A stretch of 64,000 bases of DNA, from contig CAXXKI010000012.1 of the NCBI GenBank assembly GCA_963667855.2, positions 186,001 to 250,000 on the forward strand. Reading direction: 5' to 3'. Below the pieces are notes generated by a model. That model searched no databases and had not been told where the DNA came from. It was given only the letters and a program-made list of their open reading frames with translations. Below, piece after piece: positions 36,985-45,617 of the stretch (position 1 is the first letter of the stretch; every line of letters begins with the position of its first letter). The position numbers and the translations under genes were made by a program. The stretch comes from G963667855 sp963667855. GTDB lineage: Bacteria; Planctomycetota; Phycisphaerae; UBA1845.

Positions 36985-37905
36985 CTAATCCACAACCGAT
37001 TGGTCATTAATCGCGTCCAGCTTTACGTCTATATCCATGATTCGATCAAAAGATTTACCGAGCTCTATGGGAAAAGTAAATGCCGGATGATCTACGCTTA
37101 CCTTGGGCAATAATTCCCAGCCTGCGGCGGTGAAAATCAGTTTACTTCCGGTTGCAGGCCAGCTGATGTACACCTTATGCGGCAAAAGCGGGCCATCGGG
37201 CTTGACTGGTTTGTATCTGCTCAGATGCGACTCCATTATCTTTTCGCCTAAGGCGTCACGGAAAATAATCCGCTCCACTGTTCGCGGCTCATACCGGCTC
37301 AACCAGTACTCTTTAGATATGAAACCTCGCAGCTTTTCGTCATAATCAACGAAATGCAACTCCTGACAGTCCTCGGTGATTCGCTGGAACGGACCGTACA
37401 GCACATGTGTCGTCGTCGGCAATTGATTAATCCCAAGTGCCTCAACAATCAGGTCCGGTCTGATGATCATGTCCTCAGCGGCTGGATCCACCTGGCGGTC
37501 ATGCCTGCCCCAGGAGAGTGCGTTGGCCGATACCTGCTCCGCCCAATAACGCTCGTTGTTGGAGCCGAACACAAACTGGGAATTACCCAGCACACTCATA
37601 TCCATTCGCATGCATCGGGGGGGATGAACCAGAAGGGCCGCATCCACGTCGAACCGGTGCCTGGTGCCGTCCGGCTCGACGAATACTCCGGTTGCGTTTC
37701 CTGCTTTCGCTCGAACGGTCAACTGGAGTTCTCTGCTGTTTGTATTCACCAGGGCAAGTGCCTGATCGATGGGGACTGGCTCGAACCGTTCAAGGTTTTC
37801 ATGGGGAGGGCAGCCGCCGCAGGCCAATAGGGTAAAAAGCAAGCCAGCGGCGATCTGAACCGGTGCGAACCGGGTTCTACTCGTTGTCTTCCCCGTCGTC
37901 GTCAT
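36985..37905 (-). CDS. Predicted lipoprotein of unknown function
   Basis: The chosen ATG at 37905, with AAGAAGGG upstream, gives 306 residues with a hydrophobic signal and a lipobox-like LLAC followed by GGC, so it is probably lipidated. A start at 38019 would place the signal behind 38 polar residues. The mature part is beta-rich (NGTRHRFDVDAALLVHPPRCMRMDMSVLGNSQFVFGSN), suggesting a LolA/LolB-like outer-membrane-protein fold, but this is only a resemblance. It overlaps the end of the upstream acidic-tailed gene by 29 bases, so the two are probably co-translated. Confidence 0.68.
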   Translation of the reverse strand: MTTTGKTTSRTRFAPVQIAAGLLFTLLACGGCPPHENLERFEPVPIDQALALVNTNSRELQLTVRAKAGNATGVFVEPDGTRHRFDVDAALLVHPPRCMRMDMSVLGNSQFVFGSNNERYWAEQVSANALSWGRHDRQVDPAAEDMIIRPDLIVEALGINQLPTTTHVLYGPFQRITEDCQELHFVDYDEKLRGFISKEYWLSRYEPRTVERIIFRDALGEKIMESHLSRYKPVKPDGPLLPHKVYISWPATGSKLIFTAAGWELLPKVSVDHPAFTFPIELGKSFDRIMDIDVKLDAINDQSVVD

Positions 37906-38506
37906 TATCGACTGACCCTTCTTCAGCATCAGCTTCTGCGGATGAGTCTTCGTAATCTTCATCCATTTCGTCGTAATAGGTGTCATCATCGCTGTCGTTG
38001 GCCAGGTCCTCAAACTCACCCATGTCCCCGTGCAGAATGACCCCCAACTGGTTGCTGACCTGCTCTATCTGCTCGTCGTTTAACCGGGGATTGAGTACCT
38101 TGTGCAGGGTAAGCTCCTTGGCCAACCGCATCATCCAGAACTCTTTACCATCTTCGATGACCGTGTCCTCATACTTCAATATCCGTTTACGCATAAGGAT
38201 CAAAGCTAGTACGAAACGGAAATGCAGCCGCGTCTCCTGCTCCTCCTCAGCCAACCGGGTGAAGAATGTGATAAGCAGGTTATCATCGACCAGGAGCTTT
38301 TTCTTCTTTTCCTTGACCGGTACGCGGGTTTTAAAGAAACAATACGACTCGGCCGGTGGTCCGGGCCAACCTTCCAGACTGTAATCCTCTCGCCGGAAAG
38401 CCTCCCCGTCCTCAAAGAGTACCGCGTAGTGCTCTTCGCCCTCTTCCAGTTGTCTGCCGGTAGCGGTACAGACGCCGCCACATCTTGCTACGTCCCACTG
38501 AGCCAT
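37877..38506 (-). CDS. Conserved hypothetical protein with acidic C-terminal tail
   Basis: This 209-residue protein is not recognised from any named family. The N-terminus has a CGGVC pair and GEEHYAVLFEDGEAF, which may be half of a zinc-ribbon-like fold. The middle is helical and basic (KEKKKKLLVDDNLL, then FRFVLALILMRKRILKY). The last 45 residues are almost entirely Asp, Glu and Ser. It resembles small cytoplasmic proteins seen beside lipoprotein genes in planctomycetes, by general impression only. The lipoprotein gene overlaps its end by 29 bases, and the candidate selenoprotein gene lies upstream on the same strand. Confidence 0.65.
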   Translation of the reverse strand: MAQWDVARCGGVCTATGRQLEEGEEHYAVLFEDGEAFRREDYSLEGWPGPPAESYCFFKTRVPVKEKKKKLLVDDNLLITFFTRLAEEEQETRLHFRFVLALILMRKRILKYEDTVIEDGKEFWMMRLAKELTLHKVLNPRLNDEQIEQVSNQLGVILHGDMGEFEDLANDSDDDTYYDEMDEDYEDSSAEADAEEGSVDNDDDGEDNE

Positions 38507-38683
38507 AACTCTTCCAATAAGCCCCTTTCAAGGCGGGTTACGCTTGCGAACCCGTACTCACGGGCCAAAAGCTATTTCAAGCGTTGAAACCCTCTTCGTC
38601 AAGGGCTCCGGGCTCAGGAAGCATCGCCGACAAAAAACTGAACCGATTACGTTACAATCCCGACAATAGTACTCCTCAGTCTA

Positions 38684-39040
38684 TTAAACCAGGTTTTCCG
38701 CGTAAACGTCTTCATTGAAACCGATTAGAACCGTTTTACCCGACCTAATCGCCGGAGCTCTCAGATTGCCCGTCGGTCCCAACATGTAAGATATCAGTGT
38801 CTGGTCATTGGGCGGATTCTTTTTCATGTCGATAGTAGTTACCTTCTTCCCCTTGGTCACTACCACGATAGATGCCTGATGAGCCAGTTCCAAGGCATCG
38901 TTTTGCCCCAGTTTGATCCTGGCGTCCACGGTCTCTTTAGGCTCTATCTTATTCTTCGCAAGAAACTCTTGCGATCTGCCAGAGGAGACTCAGCCCTTGC
39001 GATGATAGTACCATTGAACCGCAGCTTTACTTTTAGCCAT
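38684..39040 (-). CDS. Candidate selenocysteine-containing ArsC/Spx-like thioredoxin-fold protein
   Basis: From the ATG at 39040, preceded by AAAGGAAAGGTGG, the frame reads MAKSKAAVQWYYHRKG, then TGA (38992-38990), then VSSGRSQEFLAKNKIEPKE and on without a break to 38684, giving 118 residues. The TGA occupies the site where ArsC/Spx-like proteins carry the catalytic cysteine, just after the first beta strand and before the helix. The C-terminal part has the ArsC-like GPTGNLRAPAIRSGKTVLIGF, with the cis-Pro region of a thioredoxin fold. An 8-bp hairpin begins 15 bases after the TGA. Gene callers would keep only residues 38-118 (start at 38929). It may be a selenoenzyme; a nonsense mutation is the alternative. 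No selenocysteine machinery genes are in the window. Confidence 0.72.
38956..38974 (-). promoter_or_regulatory. Candidate bacterial SECIS element
   Basis: On the minus strand TCGCAAGA, loop GTT, TCTTGCGA forms a perfect 8-bp stem. Exactly 23 bases lie between the in-frame TGA and the loop, and the loop begins with G. Published rules for bacterial SECIS hairpins are a loop of 3-14 bases with G among the first two and a TGA-to-loop distance of about 16-37 bases; this element meets them all. Confidence 0.65.
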
Positions 39041-39240
39041 TGATTACCACCTTTCCTTTAAAGCTGGTTTAAAATGGTTGCCTGTTACGCATCTATTGCG
39101 ATCACTGTGCATCCGACGGGGTTCCAACTCGAGCCCTATCGGGTTGCATGTTGTATATCTTGCACGGTCACTGAGCATAGTAGCGACGCAAAGAACAATT
39201 ACAACGGAATTCGTGGCCGGATATAACCCGCTCGTAGTTT

Positions 39241-39266
39241 GTAGATCGGGGCAACAGACCTAACGC
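39241..39266. repeat. 26-bp interspersed intergenic repeat, copy 2
   Basis: This copy matches bases 3001-3026 at 23 of 26 positions, in the same orientation, 36 kb away. It lies 23 bases outside the 3' end of the branching-enzyme gene. No transposase or terminal repeats are seen. Confidence 0.6.
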
Positions 39267-39288
39267 GCACTGATATGCATTCAGCTTG

Positions 39289-40920
39289 TTATTCATTGGA
39301 CCACCAGTGTAAATCGAGCTTGTTTAAAACATCGTCGTGGATAGTCGCGTCTTTCAGGTGGTGTTTATCCAATTGATCGAGTGGTGTTCTGTTTCCTAGT
39401 TTCGTTGCGATATCACAAAGGTTGTCAAACCTGGTTGCGTGGCCGCAGAATCGCTTGACGGCGTAGTCGGCCGCCTGTTTCGTATGCACAAGGAAAGGCC
39501 AGTCGCTTGCCTGCATCAGCAGCAACTCCCTGGCCGCTCCTTCCAGAACGTCTCTCGTACCCTGGCAGGTTTTCCAGGGCAGGTTTTTTACCAATCGCTC
39601 CAGGTGAAGCTCTGCCCGGTATTCGATTTCCCACAGGTTGGTGGTTTCATCATTCAGCCAGACCGTATTGTTTTGGTTTTTACCCCAACTACCCTCGGTC
39701 AGGTGAATACTTCTTTTCGGGGGATGCCCGGCCAGGTAATCCGCCGCCGTGACCGTGTTCAGATAAGGATCACGATCGATTTGCAGCAATACCTGACGTA
39801 TAAACTCCGGCCCCTCGAACCACCAGTGTCCGAACAGCTCCGCGTCAAAACATGCGGTAATTACCGCGTGATCCGATTCCGCCTTCTGATGGTTTTTGTG
39901 TATAGCGCGGAGCGACTCACAAAACCGCCCGGCATGTTCCAGGCAGGCTCGTTCCGCCTCTCTTGCGTTATATGGTTCCTTATCCCCCAGACCCAGGTTG
40001 CGGCCGGTCACCTTCCAGTAACGTAAACCGGGCGGGTTTTCATTGTGTCGGTGTTTCTTGTGAAATTCCAAATATTCCGGCGAGCCCGGATACCCGGTCT
40101 TGGCGCACCATATTTGCTGGCAGAGTTTGGTGTGCCTTTGGAAAGCGATACCGTCGCGGTAGCCCTCTTGATCCAGAACTCCCATGGGATGCGACCATGA
40201 AGTGAAGTCGCTTCGTGTTGCCGGCGGTCCTTCCGTGAAAAAGTGAGTTATTCCCCTTTCAGCCAATGAGACGTTTAATCCCTGCCTATGCGATGGTTCA
40301 ACTACCGGTACGGCTGGTTGCCACATGCCGGTGGGGCGGAAGGCGCATTCCGGTAACCAGAACCCGGTTGGATTAATCCCAAGTATGCGGCTGCTGACGG
40401 CCTGTCCGGCGATTAACTGGGCACGCAGGGACGATTCAGTTGCCAGCAGGGGCAGATAAGCGTGGGTGGCTGCTCCGGTGAGTATTTCCAGACGCCCCTG
40501 GCGGATATGCTCCGCGAAAGCGGCCGGTATGTTCCCCTTTATTCGGTTGAACATCTTAAGCTGCTGACCGTAAAACCGATGCCAGAAATCGGCTTGCGTC
40601 GCTGTCGCCTGTTGTGATTTTGAATGAAATTCCCCGTAATCCTGCTCGGCTCGCTCGATTCTCTCTTCAAGGTAGATGCGAAACCCGTCCCTGAAACCGG
40701 GGTTGTCCAGTTGCTCCAGGAGTATGGGGGTAAAACCTATGCAGATGTTGATGTCGACCTGCTGGGTCGCCAGTTCGTCGAATGTGTTCAAAAGGGGAAG
40801 ATAACACTCGGCTGCGGCCTCGTATATCCAGTGTTCCCCATGCGGATAAGTTCCGTGGTTAAGAACGTACGGCGTGTGTGCATGCAATACGAGACAAAAA
40901 TGGCATGGCGAGTCAGGCAT
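39289..40920 (-). CDS. GH57 1,4-alpha-glucan branching enzyme-like protein
   Basis: This 543-residue cytoplasmic protein opens with CLVLHAHTPYVLNHGTYPHGE, the conserved GH57/DUF1957 start. The nucleophile E191 lies in WLPECAF and the acid/base D359 in CFDAELFGHWW. These motifs and the length match the TK1436-type branching enzymes, which make alpha-1,6 links in glycogen; amylopullulanase-type activity is less likely. It starts 8 bases after the stop of the ECF sigma factor on the same strand, so the two are probably one transcript. No other glycogen genes are in the window. Confidence 0.88.
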   Translation of the reverse strand: MPDSPCHFCLVLHAHTPYVLNHGTYPHGEHWIYEAAAECYLPLLNTFDELATQQVDINICIGFTPILLEQLDNPGFRDGFRIYLEERIERAEQDYGEFHSKSQQATATQADFWHRFYGQQLKMFNRIKGNIPAAFAEHIRQGRLEILTGAATHAYLPLLATESSLRAQLIAGQAVSSRILGINPTGFWLPECAFRPTGMWQPAVPVVEPSHRQGLNVSLAERGITHFFTEGPPATRSDFTSWSHPMGVLDQEGYRDGIAFQRHTKLCQQIWCAKTGYPGSPEYLEFHKKHRHNENPPGLRYWKVTGRNLGLGDKEPYNAREAERACLEHAGRFCESLRAIHKNHQKAESDHAVITACFDAELFGHWWFEGPEFIRQVLLQIDRDPYLNTVTAADYLAGHPPKRSIHLTEGSWGKNQNNTVWLNDETTNLWEIEYRAELHLERLVKNLPWKTCQGTRDVLEGAARELLLMQASDWPFLVHTKQAADYAVKRFCGHATRFDNLCDIATKLGNRTPLDQLDKHHLKDATIHDDVLNKLDLHWWSNE

Positions 40921-40928
40921 GGCTTGGC

Positions 40929-41822
40929 TCAGGCGCTGGACGCTCTTGATAAAAACCCAATGCTGGAAGCAAAAAGGTTTTCCGTCATTGCCGGATCGCT
41001 GTCGTCCAGCTCCTCTTCCTCGATATCTTTAAGGTTGGCCAGGCACATGGGGCAGGCGACTACGTCAAGATGAAACTGTGTGTAGGATAGCCAGGGATCT
41101 TCAAGCACGCCAAGCAGATACGAACCCAGCGTACTTCTTTTCAAGCATGTCAACCTGCGATTACGCCACACGTTGGCTACCGAAATCTCCGCAGCTTCAT
41201 CCGTGAAATCATCAGCGATTGCCTCGTTTATCTCTTCCATGTACTTACGGAGTTTGCCTATCGCCCGGAATTTAATACCCGCGACTGTCTTCTGGTCAAT
41301 TTCGAATAATTCCGCTACATCCAGATTACGTTTGCCGGCATAGAGAACGAGCTCGATTATCTGCAAGTCACCAAATGCTCCGCGATCGCGGTAATCGTGG
41401 ATTAACCGTTTGAGTAGATCCGCCAGTACCTGCTCTTGAATGGCTGCGCCCTCAGCGGCCGCTGCCACTCGTGAAGGTGTTTCCTCACTCTTAGGCAGGA
41501 TTCTATCCCACCAATCCTCCTCTTCTGATTCGATGTTAATCGCGTCTGTCTTTTTGCTTCTCAGACGATCGATCAGCTTGTAGCGGACTATGGTAAAGAG
41601 GTAGGTTTCCAGTGATCGGGATCTGTCGTAATTGGGTAACGACTGCAGGAATCCAATGAACGTGTTCTGGACTATATCCTCGGCATCCGCCAGGCTGGCC
41701 GTTCGGGCACGGGCAAAGGCCAGGAGTCGCCCATTGAATCGCTCGATCAACTGACGCCACGCCGATTCACTCCCTTGGCGGATCTCATCGATCAGGAATT
41801 GATCTGCACTATCCGGTTCCAT
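40929..41822 (-). CDS. ECF-type RNA polymerase sigma factor with zinc-finger-like C-terminal extension
   Basis: This protein of 297 residues has sigma region 2 (AWRQLIERFNGRLLAFARAR, then AEDIVQNTFIGFLQSLPNYDRSRSLETYLFTIVRYKLIDRLR) and a region 4-like helix-turn-helix near RNLDVAELFEIDQKTVAGIKFRAIGKLRKYM. About 90 more residues follow, with FHLDVVACPMCLANL, an H-x5-C-x2-C array similar to the zinc-binding helix of anti-sigma factors (H-x3-C-x2-C). Such an extension may hold the factor in a controlled state. The ATG at 41822 has AGGG 8 bases upstream; a TTG at 41840 would add six residues. The branching-enzyme gene follows after 8 bases. Confidence 0.8.
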   Translation of the reverse strand: MEPDSADQFLIDEIRQGSESAWRQLIERFNGRLLAFARARTASLADAEDIVQNTFIGFLQSLPNYDRSRSLETYLFTIVRYKLIDRLRSKKTDAINIESEEEDWWDRILPKSEETPSRVAAAAEGAAIQEQVLADLLKRLIHDYRDRGAFGDLQIIELVLYAGKRNLDVAELFEIDQKTVAGIKFRAIGKLRKYMEEINEAIADDFTDEAAEISVANVWRNRRLTCLKRSTLGSYLLGVLEDPWLSYTQFHLDVVACPMCLANLKDIEEEELDDSDPAMTENLFASSIGFLSRASSA

Positions 41823-41947
41823 GGATTGCCCTGTAACCAAACTTCTTGAAAAGATTTAGCCTGTACCATTACAAAACCGAAATTATCATACGCTTTTTCC
41901 ACCCCATGATCCATAAGCGCATGGTCTGTAACGAAAGGCTTTGACGG

Positions 41948-41990
41948 GTAAAAATGCAAAGCCCCACTCTCTGGCAGGTTAGAGTGGGGC
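41948..41990 (-). terminator. Terminator of the universal stress protein gene
   Basis: GCCCCACTCT (41990-41981 on the minus strand) pairs perfectly with AGAGTGGGGC (41970-41961) around a 10-base loop, followed by TTTGCATTTTT. It lies 12 bases past the stop at 42002. Confidence 0.85.
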
Positions 41991-42001
41991 ATAAAACGCG
42001 T

Positions 42002-42844
42002 TTAATGATACACGAACAAGGGGTATTTCTCGTTGCGTACCAGGTTATTCGCTGTGGAGCCAAAGAACATGTGCTTAATGCTTCCTCGACGTCCATAAGC
42101 TCCCATTACGATAAAGCAGGGGCCTTTTTCGTCCGCTACTTCGGGGATGACTTCGCTGGCTCGGCCTGGCTTCGTGATTACTTCCACGTCGAATCCATAA
42201 CCCTGGATATATTTCTGAGCAGCTTCTATCTGTACGTGTTCATCTTCGACGGTGCCTTCCGTAACATTCAATAGAGTGATTGTGGATGACCCCGGTGTAA
42301 GAGAGGTAATGTGAATGAAAGCACGCATAGCCCGGGCGGCTTGCAGACTGCCGTCGTAACAAATAACAGCGTTATGCGGTTTTTCGTGAATCTTCGGTAC
42401 CGCCAGGACCGGGCATATACCAACTTCCATCAGGTGCCGAAGCGTATCACCCGCCTCCTCCTGGGTCTCGAAGTGGAAGTACGTACGCAATCCTATCATT
42501 ATCAGGTCCGCACATCTTGCTTCATCGACGATAGCCTGGAACGGCACCGCGTCATGGTATGCCAACTCAAACGGTACGCCGTGTTCCGTACAAGTTTTTT
42601 CGAAATCCGTAAGAAATTCCTTAACATGTTCGTGAGCATCGGAAAGCTTCTGTTCTCGTGCTCGACGGGCATATTCGTAAGCACCGATTCCTGCTCCCAG
42701 AGAGCTGGACTCTATACCCGGGCTATCCACGACGGCCACTCCAATAACCGTTCCCGCATAGGATTTGGCTGATTCACAAGCCTGGCGAAGGGCATTCGCC
42801 GCGTATTCGGAGCCATCCAATCCCACCACTATTCGTCGCGCCAT
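42002..42844 (-). CDS. Tandem universal stress protein (two UspA domains)
   Basis: The ATG at 42844, with AAGGAG upstream, gives 280 residues starting MARRIVVGLDGSEYAANAL, a classic UspA start; a longer frame to 43042 has no ribosome binding site. Two UspA domains are present (about 1-140 and 150-280). The second ends with GAYGRRGSIKHMFFGSTANNL, the G-x2-G-x9-GS ATP-binding signature; the first has a degenerate version without it. Such proteins bind ATP or other ligands and aid survival under stress; no specific role can be read here. It has its own terminator. Confidence 0.88.
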   Translation of the reverse strand: MARRIVVGLDGSEYAANALRQACESAKSYAGTVIGVAVVDSPGIESSSLGAGIGAYEYARRAREQKLSDAHEHVKEFLTDFEKTCTEHGVPFELAYHDAVPFQAIVDEARCADLIMIGLRTYFHFETQEEAGDTLRHLMEVGICPVLAVPKIHEKPHNAVICYDGSLQAARAMRAFIHITSLTPGSSTITLLNVTEGTVEDEHVQIEAAQKYIQGYGFDVEVITKPGRASEVIPEVADEKGPCFIVMGAYGRRGSIKHMFFGSTANNLVRNEKYPLFVYH

Positions 42845-42951
42845 GATCTGTATCTCCTTGACGGGTGCTGTAACACTTGCTTCATCGTACATTGTAGTAC
42901 GCGAATCGCAAAGAAATATGTAGATTTGCAAAAGTCCTGATTGGCCGGTAG

Positions 42952-43574
42952 TCAATCTGCCAGGCAATCGGTTATCTGGAAGGTCAGAGCCGCACAGGTT
43001 TCGTCCCATTGGATCAAACAGCACTGAGGATAAAGAACGCAAATGTCCTCACAGCACTGCATGTTGTTACAGCCGGGGCTGGAATTGTCGATGTTGCAGG
43101 GCCCCGCGGATGCCGTGCAGTTGCTGAACAGATCGGATACGCACTCCCCAGTATCCCTGTTGCAGCTTTCTCCGCCCTCGCAATCCAGATCGGTTCTGCA
43201 CCCTTCAGATACTACGTCCTCGCAGGTGCCGGTGTTGAGATTGCATTCCTGCCCAGTGTCGCAATCCTTATTGGTTACACACGAGGAGCCACTCTCTACG
43301 CATTCTCCGGTGGATAAATCACAAGTCTCGTCTCCTTCGCAATCTTCATCGTTTGTACAGTCGGGATCTTCCGCTTCCGGGGCTGGAGTAGGAGTAGGGG
43401 CGGCCGTAGGCCCCTTGGGGTGCCGATCGGGCGGGGAGTTTGTGAATTGTCTCCCGTCGTCGTACCGTTATTGTCGAATGTGATCGGAGTATTACAGGCG
43501 AGGGCTAAAAGAATAACCGCAACCATACATCCGGCTATTTGAACTGCTCTGGATTTAAACGTGAGTGCCTTCAT
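42952..43574 (-). pseudogene. Cys-rich lipoprotein gene interrupted by a -1 frameshift
   Basis: The ATG at 43574 begins a lipoprotein signal (VAVILLALAC, lipidated Cys27) followed by a Thr/Asn-rich linker, but this frame soon runs into low-complexity sequence and ends at 43296. A different frame, open from about 43460 to the TGA at 42952, encodes three tandem Cys repeats (CTNDEDCEGDETCDLSTGEC and two similar units) and a C-terminus with CCEDICVLYPQCC and WDETCAAL, a planctomycete-type Cys motif. One missing base in the region 43400-43450, which has CCCC and GGGG runs, would join them into about 207 residues. A homopolymer sequencing error, a real mutation or programmed slippage could explain it. 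Function unknown; probably extracellular. Confidence 0.75.
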
Positions 43575-43820
43575 TTCTCTTATCCCCGATTTAATGCTTT
43601 ATCGCCTGTATCTGATCTCCCGACTCCATGTGCAGTGTGGCGGTGTCTGGTACAGATTATTCTACCGAATATCTCACACCCTTGACAGCGGTGTCAGACT
43701 CTCTATTTCCATAATTACCAGGTGACAGGTGTCGAGCAATAGGATAGGTATTCCATTATGGCGAAAAATCGCCGTTATCAGGACGTTGAACCGCTATTCC
43801 TCTCGATCCGCAGCCATATC

Positions 43821-45320
43821 TCAATCCTGTATTTCCTGCTCCAGCTCGAAACCTTCGAGTAATTCATCTACCGAACATTTTTGACTTTTTAACGTTATTA
43901 TCGACGCGGTCAGCTTGTTTACCGCTACTACCTCAGTTACTCGATCCATTTTTCGCTTTTCGATTACGATCGGACCTTTGAATTCTTTTTCAAAACGGAC
44001 CTCTTTATCCCCGATTCTTATTGATACCTTTGGGAAGATGGTTCTGTTTACCTCAACCCGGGGCTGTCCTTCGGCCATAACCTTTTCACTCAGTTCCGCA
44101 TATATTTTCTGATCGGCGGCGGTCTGCTTTTTGGCTTGCTCCATTCTCTCGGAAATGCTGTCTACTTTCTCCTTCTGTTCCGCGTTGAGCTTCTGCGTTC
44201 CATCCGTGAGCGGTTTGATAACCTCCCTGATTCTCTTGACCAGTTCTTTATTGGTGTTTATCCGCTTTTGAACCACTGCCATTTTCCGGACCACCTCCGG
44301 ATTCGCACCCACCACAATCCGAGTGCGGACATTGGCTCCGCTGCCTAGCGTATCCGCTAGCACGCTTTCTCCCGCGAAAACGCATCCCCCGATTATTTTC
44401 GCGTGTGGACCAATGAGGTTGTGGTTTACACAAGTCTGGCAGTTCATCAACTGCTTGGCGATCTTGATATCGCGGTAAGCCACGAGGTTTGCTTCCGCCG
44501 CGTGCTTCGTAACGATATCACGTACGGCCGTCACCAATCCGCCGTGGCGGGCGACTATACCTCGACGAACGGTAACGTCCTCTCCTGCGGTTACCCTCGC
44601 GGCTTCTATGGACATACCCACGGTGATGGATTTTTTCGCCTTGACTTCGAACCTGTCGCCTATTTTTCCGTTTATGTTGACGTCTACGGTAGAGGTGATA
44701 TTACCTGTTTCAAAAGAGACGTTACCCGGTATATGCAGAACCTCCTCGATTTTCAATAGATGTTGGTTTTCACGAACGCGACCATCGATAAGGGCAACCA
44801 CCATGCTGGGGTCGTCCGGGCTTCGACCAATCGTTTCGTCCAACTCCAGTGCTATCGACGATCCTCTGCTGGGGACTTTCTGGCCTTTGACGTTTACCCC
44901 GTCAACAGCGCTAACCGGAGGAAGGACTTTTCCGATTACCGTGCCCTTTTTGACGGTCACTATAGAGCTGACGTTGTAATAATTAACCGTGCCCTCTTCA
45001 TCCCATTCCGCAGCTTGTGCCTTGTATTCTTCATTCCATACCAGTTTTCCGTCTTCGCCGTATACAGGGGCCGTGCCTTCCGCGATAATATACGATTCCG
45101 GCGGTAAATCGGAATCTTTCAGCAGGTTCGCGTATTCCTTAATTCGTTCGCGCACCGAATCCGTAATATCGATCTCCGCCTTGTTTACCGCTTCGGTTAT
45201 ATCCTCTTTAGTGATCGGTTCGTCATCTTCCGTTTTACGAACCTTGATCGTGGCGACCACCGCGTCCGTGTCGAACTCGATTACAAGTCGTTTGGATTTT
45301 ACCGCTACGACTTCACTCAT
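43821..45320 (-). CDS. FapA/DUF342-family protein
   Basis: This 499-residue protein has the FapA layout: an N-terminal region, the catalytic-looking HGGLV-type beta-helix with many Gly/Val/Ile turns (GNVSFETGNITSTVDVNING, ISVGMSIEAARVTAGEDVTV), and a C-terminal coiled-coil region (KELVKRIREVIKPLTDG through KAEQ-rich helices, about 350-420). FapA proteins form polymers and interact with the FtsZ/MinD network or flagellar and pilus polar machinery in other bacteria. The CxxC in MNCQTCVNHN is unexplained. It is transcribed after the cyclase gene but separated by about 300 bases, so it probably has its own promoter. Confidence 0.82.
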   Translation of the reverse strand: MSEVVAVKSKRLVIEFDTDAVVATIKVRKTEDDEPITKEDITEAVNKAEIDITDSVRERIKEYANLLKDSDLPPESYIIAEGTAPVYGEDGKLVWNEEYKAQAAEWDEEGTVNYYNVSSIVTVKKGTVIGKVLPPVSAVDGVNVKGQKVPSRGSSIALELDETIGRSPDDPSMVVALIDGRVRENQHLLKIEEVLHIPGNVSFETGNITSTVDVNINGKIGDRFEVKAKKSITVGMSIEAARVTAGEDVTVRRGIVARHGGLVTAVRDIVTKHAAEANLVAYRDIKIAKQLMNCQTCVNHNLIGPHAKIIGGCVFAGESVLADTLGSGANVRTRIVVGANPEVVRKMAVVQKRINTNKELVKRIREVIKPLTDGTQKLNAEQKEKVDSISERMEQAKKQTAADQKIYAELSEKVMAEGQPRVEVNRTIFPKVSIRIGDKEVRFEKEFKGPIVIEKRKMDRVTEVVAVNKLTASIITLKSQKCSVDELLEGFELEQEIQD

Positions 45321-45617
45321 CGGAAACGCTCTCTCTTATGGCAATCTGCGTCCAGTTGCGTCGTTTGGTTTGATTGTTTTTTGGGGCTACTCAATCCCGA
45401 CTTCAGCCTGGATTGGAATTAATGCACCGCCCGGCGATTTATAGATAATACCTGATAGCGTTATCGTTATCCTGATTCCACTTATTGAGATCAAACAGGA
45501 CAGGGAGTGGCTGAATGCTGCTTTAATGTTTATGGGACTTATGGTTTGTCGCACCTTTAAACGCTGTTGAGCAGCGAATCTCTTTTGGCTTTATTTGGTT
45601 GAACGCACCTTATAGGA
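45321..45617. other. Intergenic region between cyclase and FapA-like genes
   Basis: These 297 bases follow the cyclase stop on the minus strand. A short hairpin CGCTG/CAGCG (45562-45576) followed on the minus strand by TTTAAA may be a weak terminator. The rest should hold the FapA-like promoter. No gene is supported. Confidence 0.4.

Noticed and set aside
38684..38929. An 81-residue ORF starting at an internal position of the ArsC-like gene
   Set aside because: It lacks the first strand and active-site loop of the fold and has no good ribosome binding site; the frame extends upstream through the TGA to a well-placed ATG at 39040.
41948..41990. Hairpin as a regulatory RNA upstream of the sigma factor
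   Set aside because: Its perfect stem followed by a T-rich tract on the minus strand, just past the stress-protein stop, fits a plain terminator better.
43009..43483. Plus-strand ORFs opposite the Cys-rich lipoprotein
   Set aside because: They are antisense shadows; the minus strand has repeated Cys motifs, a lipoprotein signal and a fitting stop.
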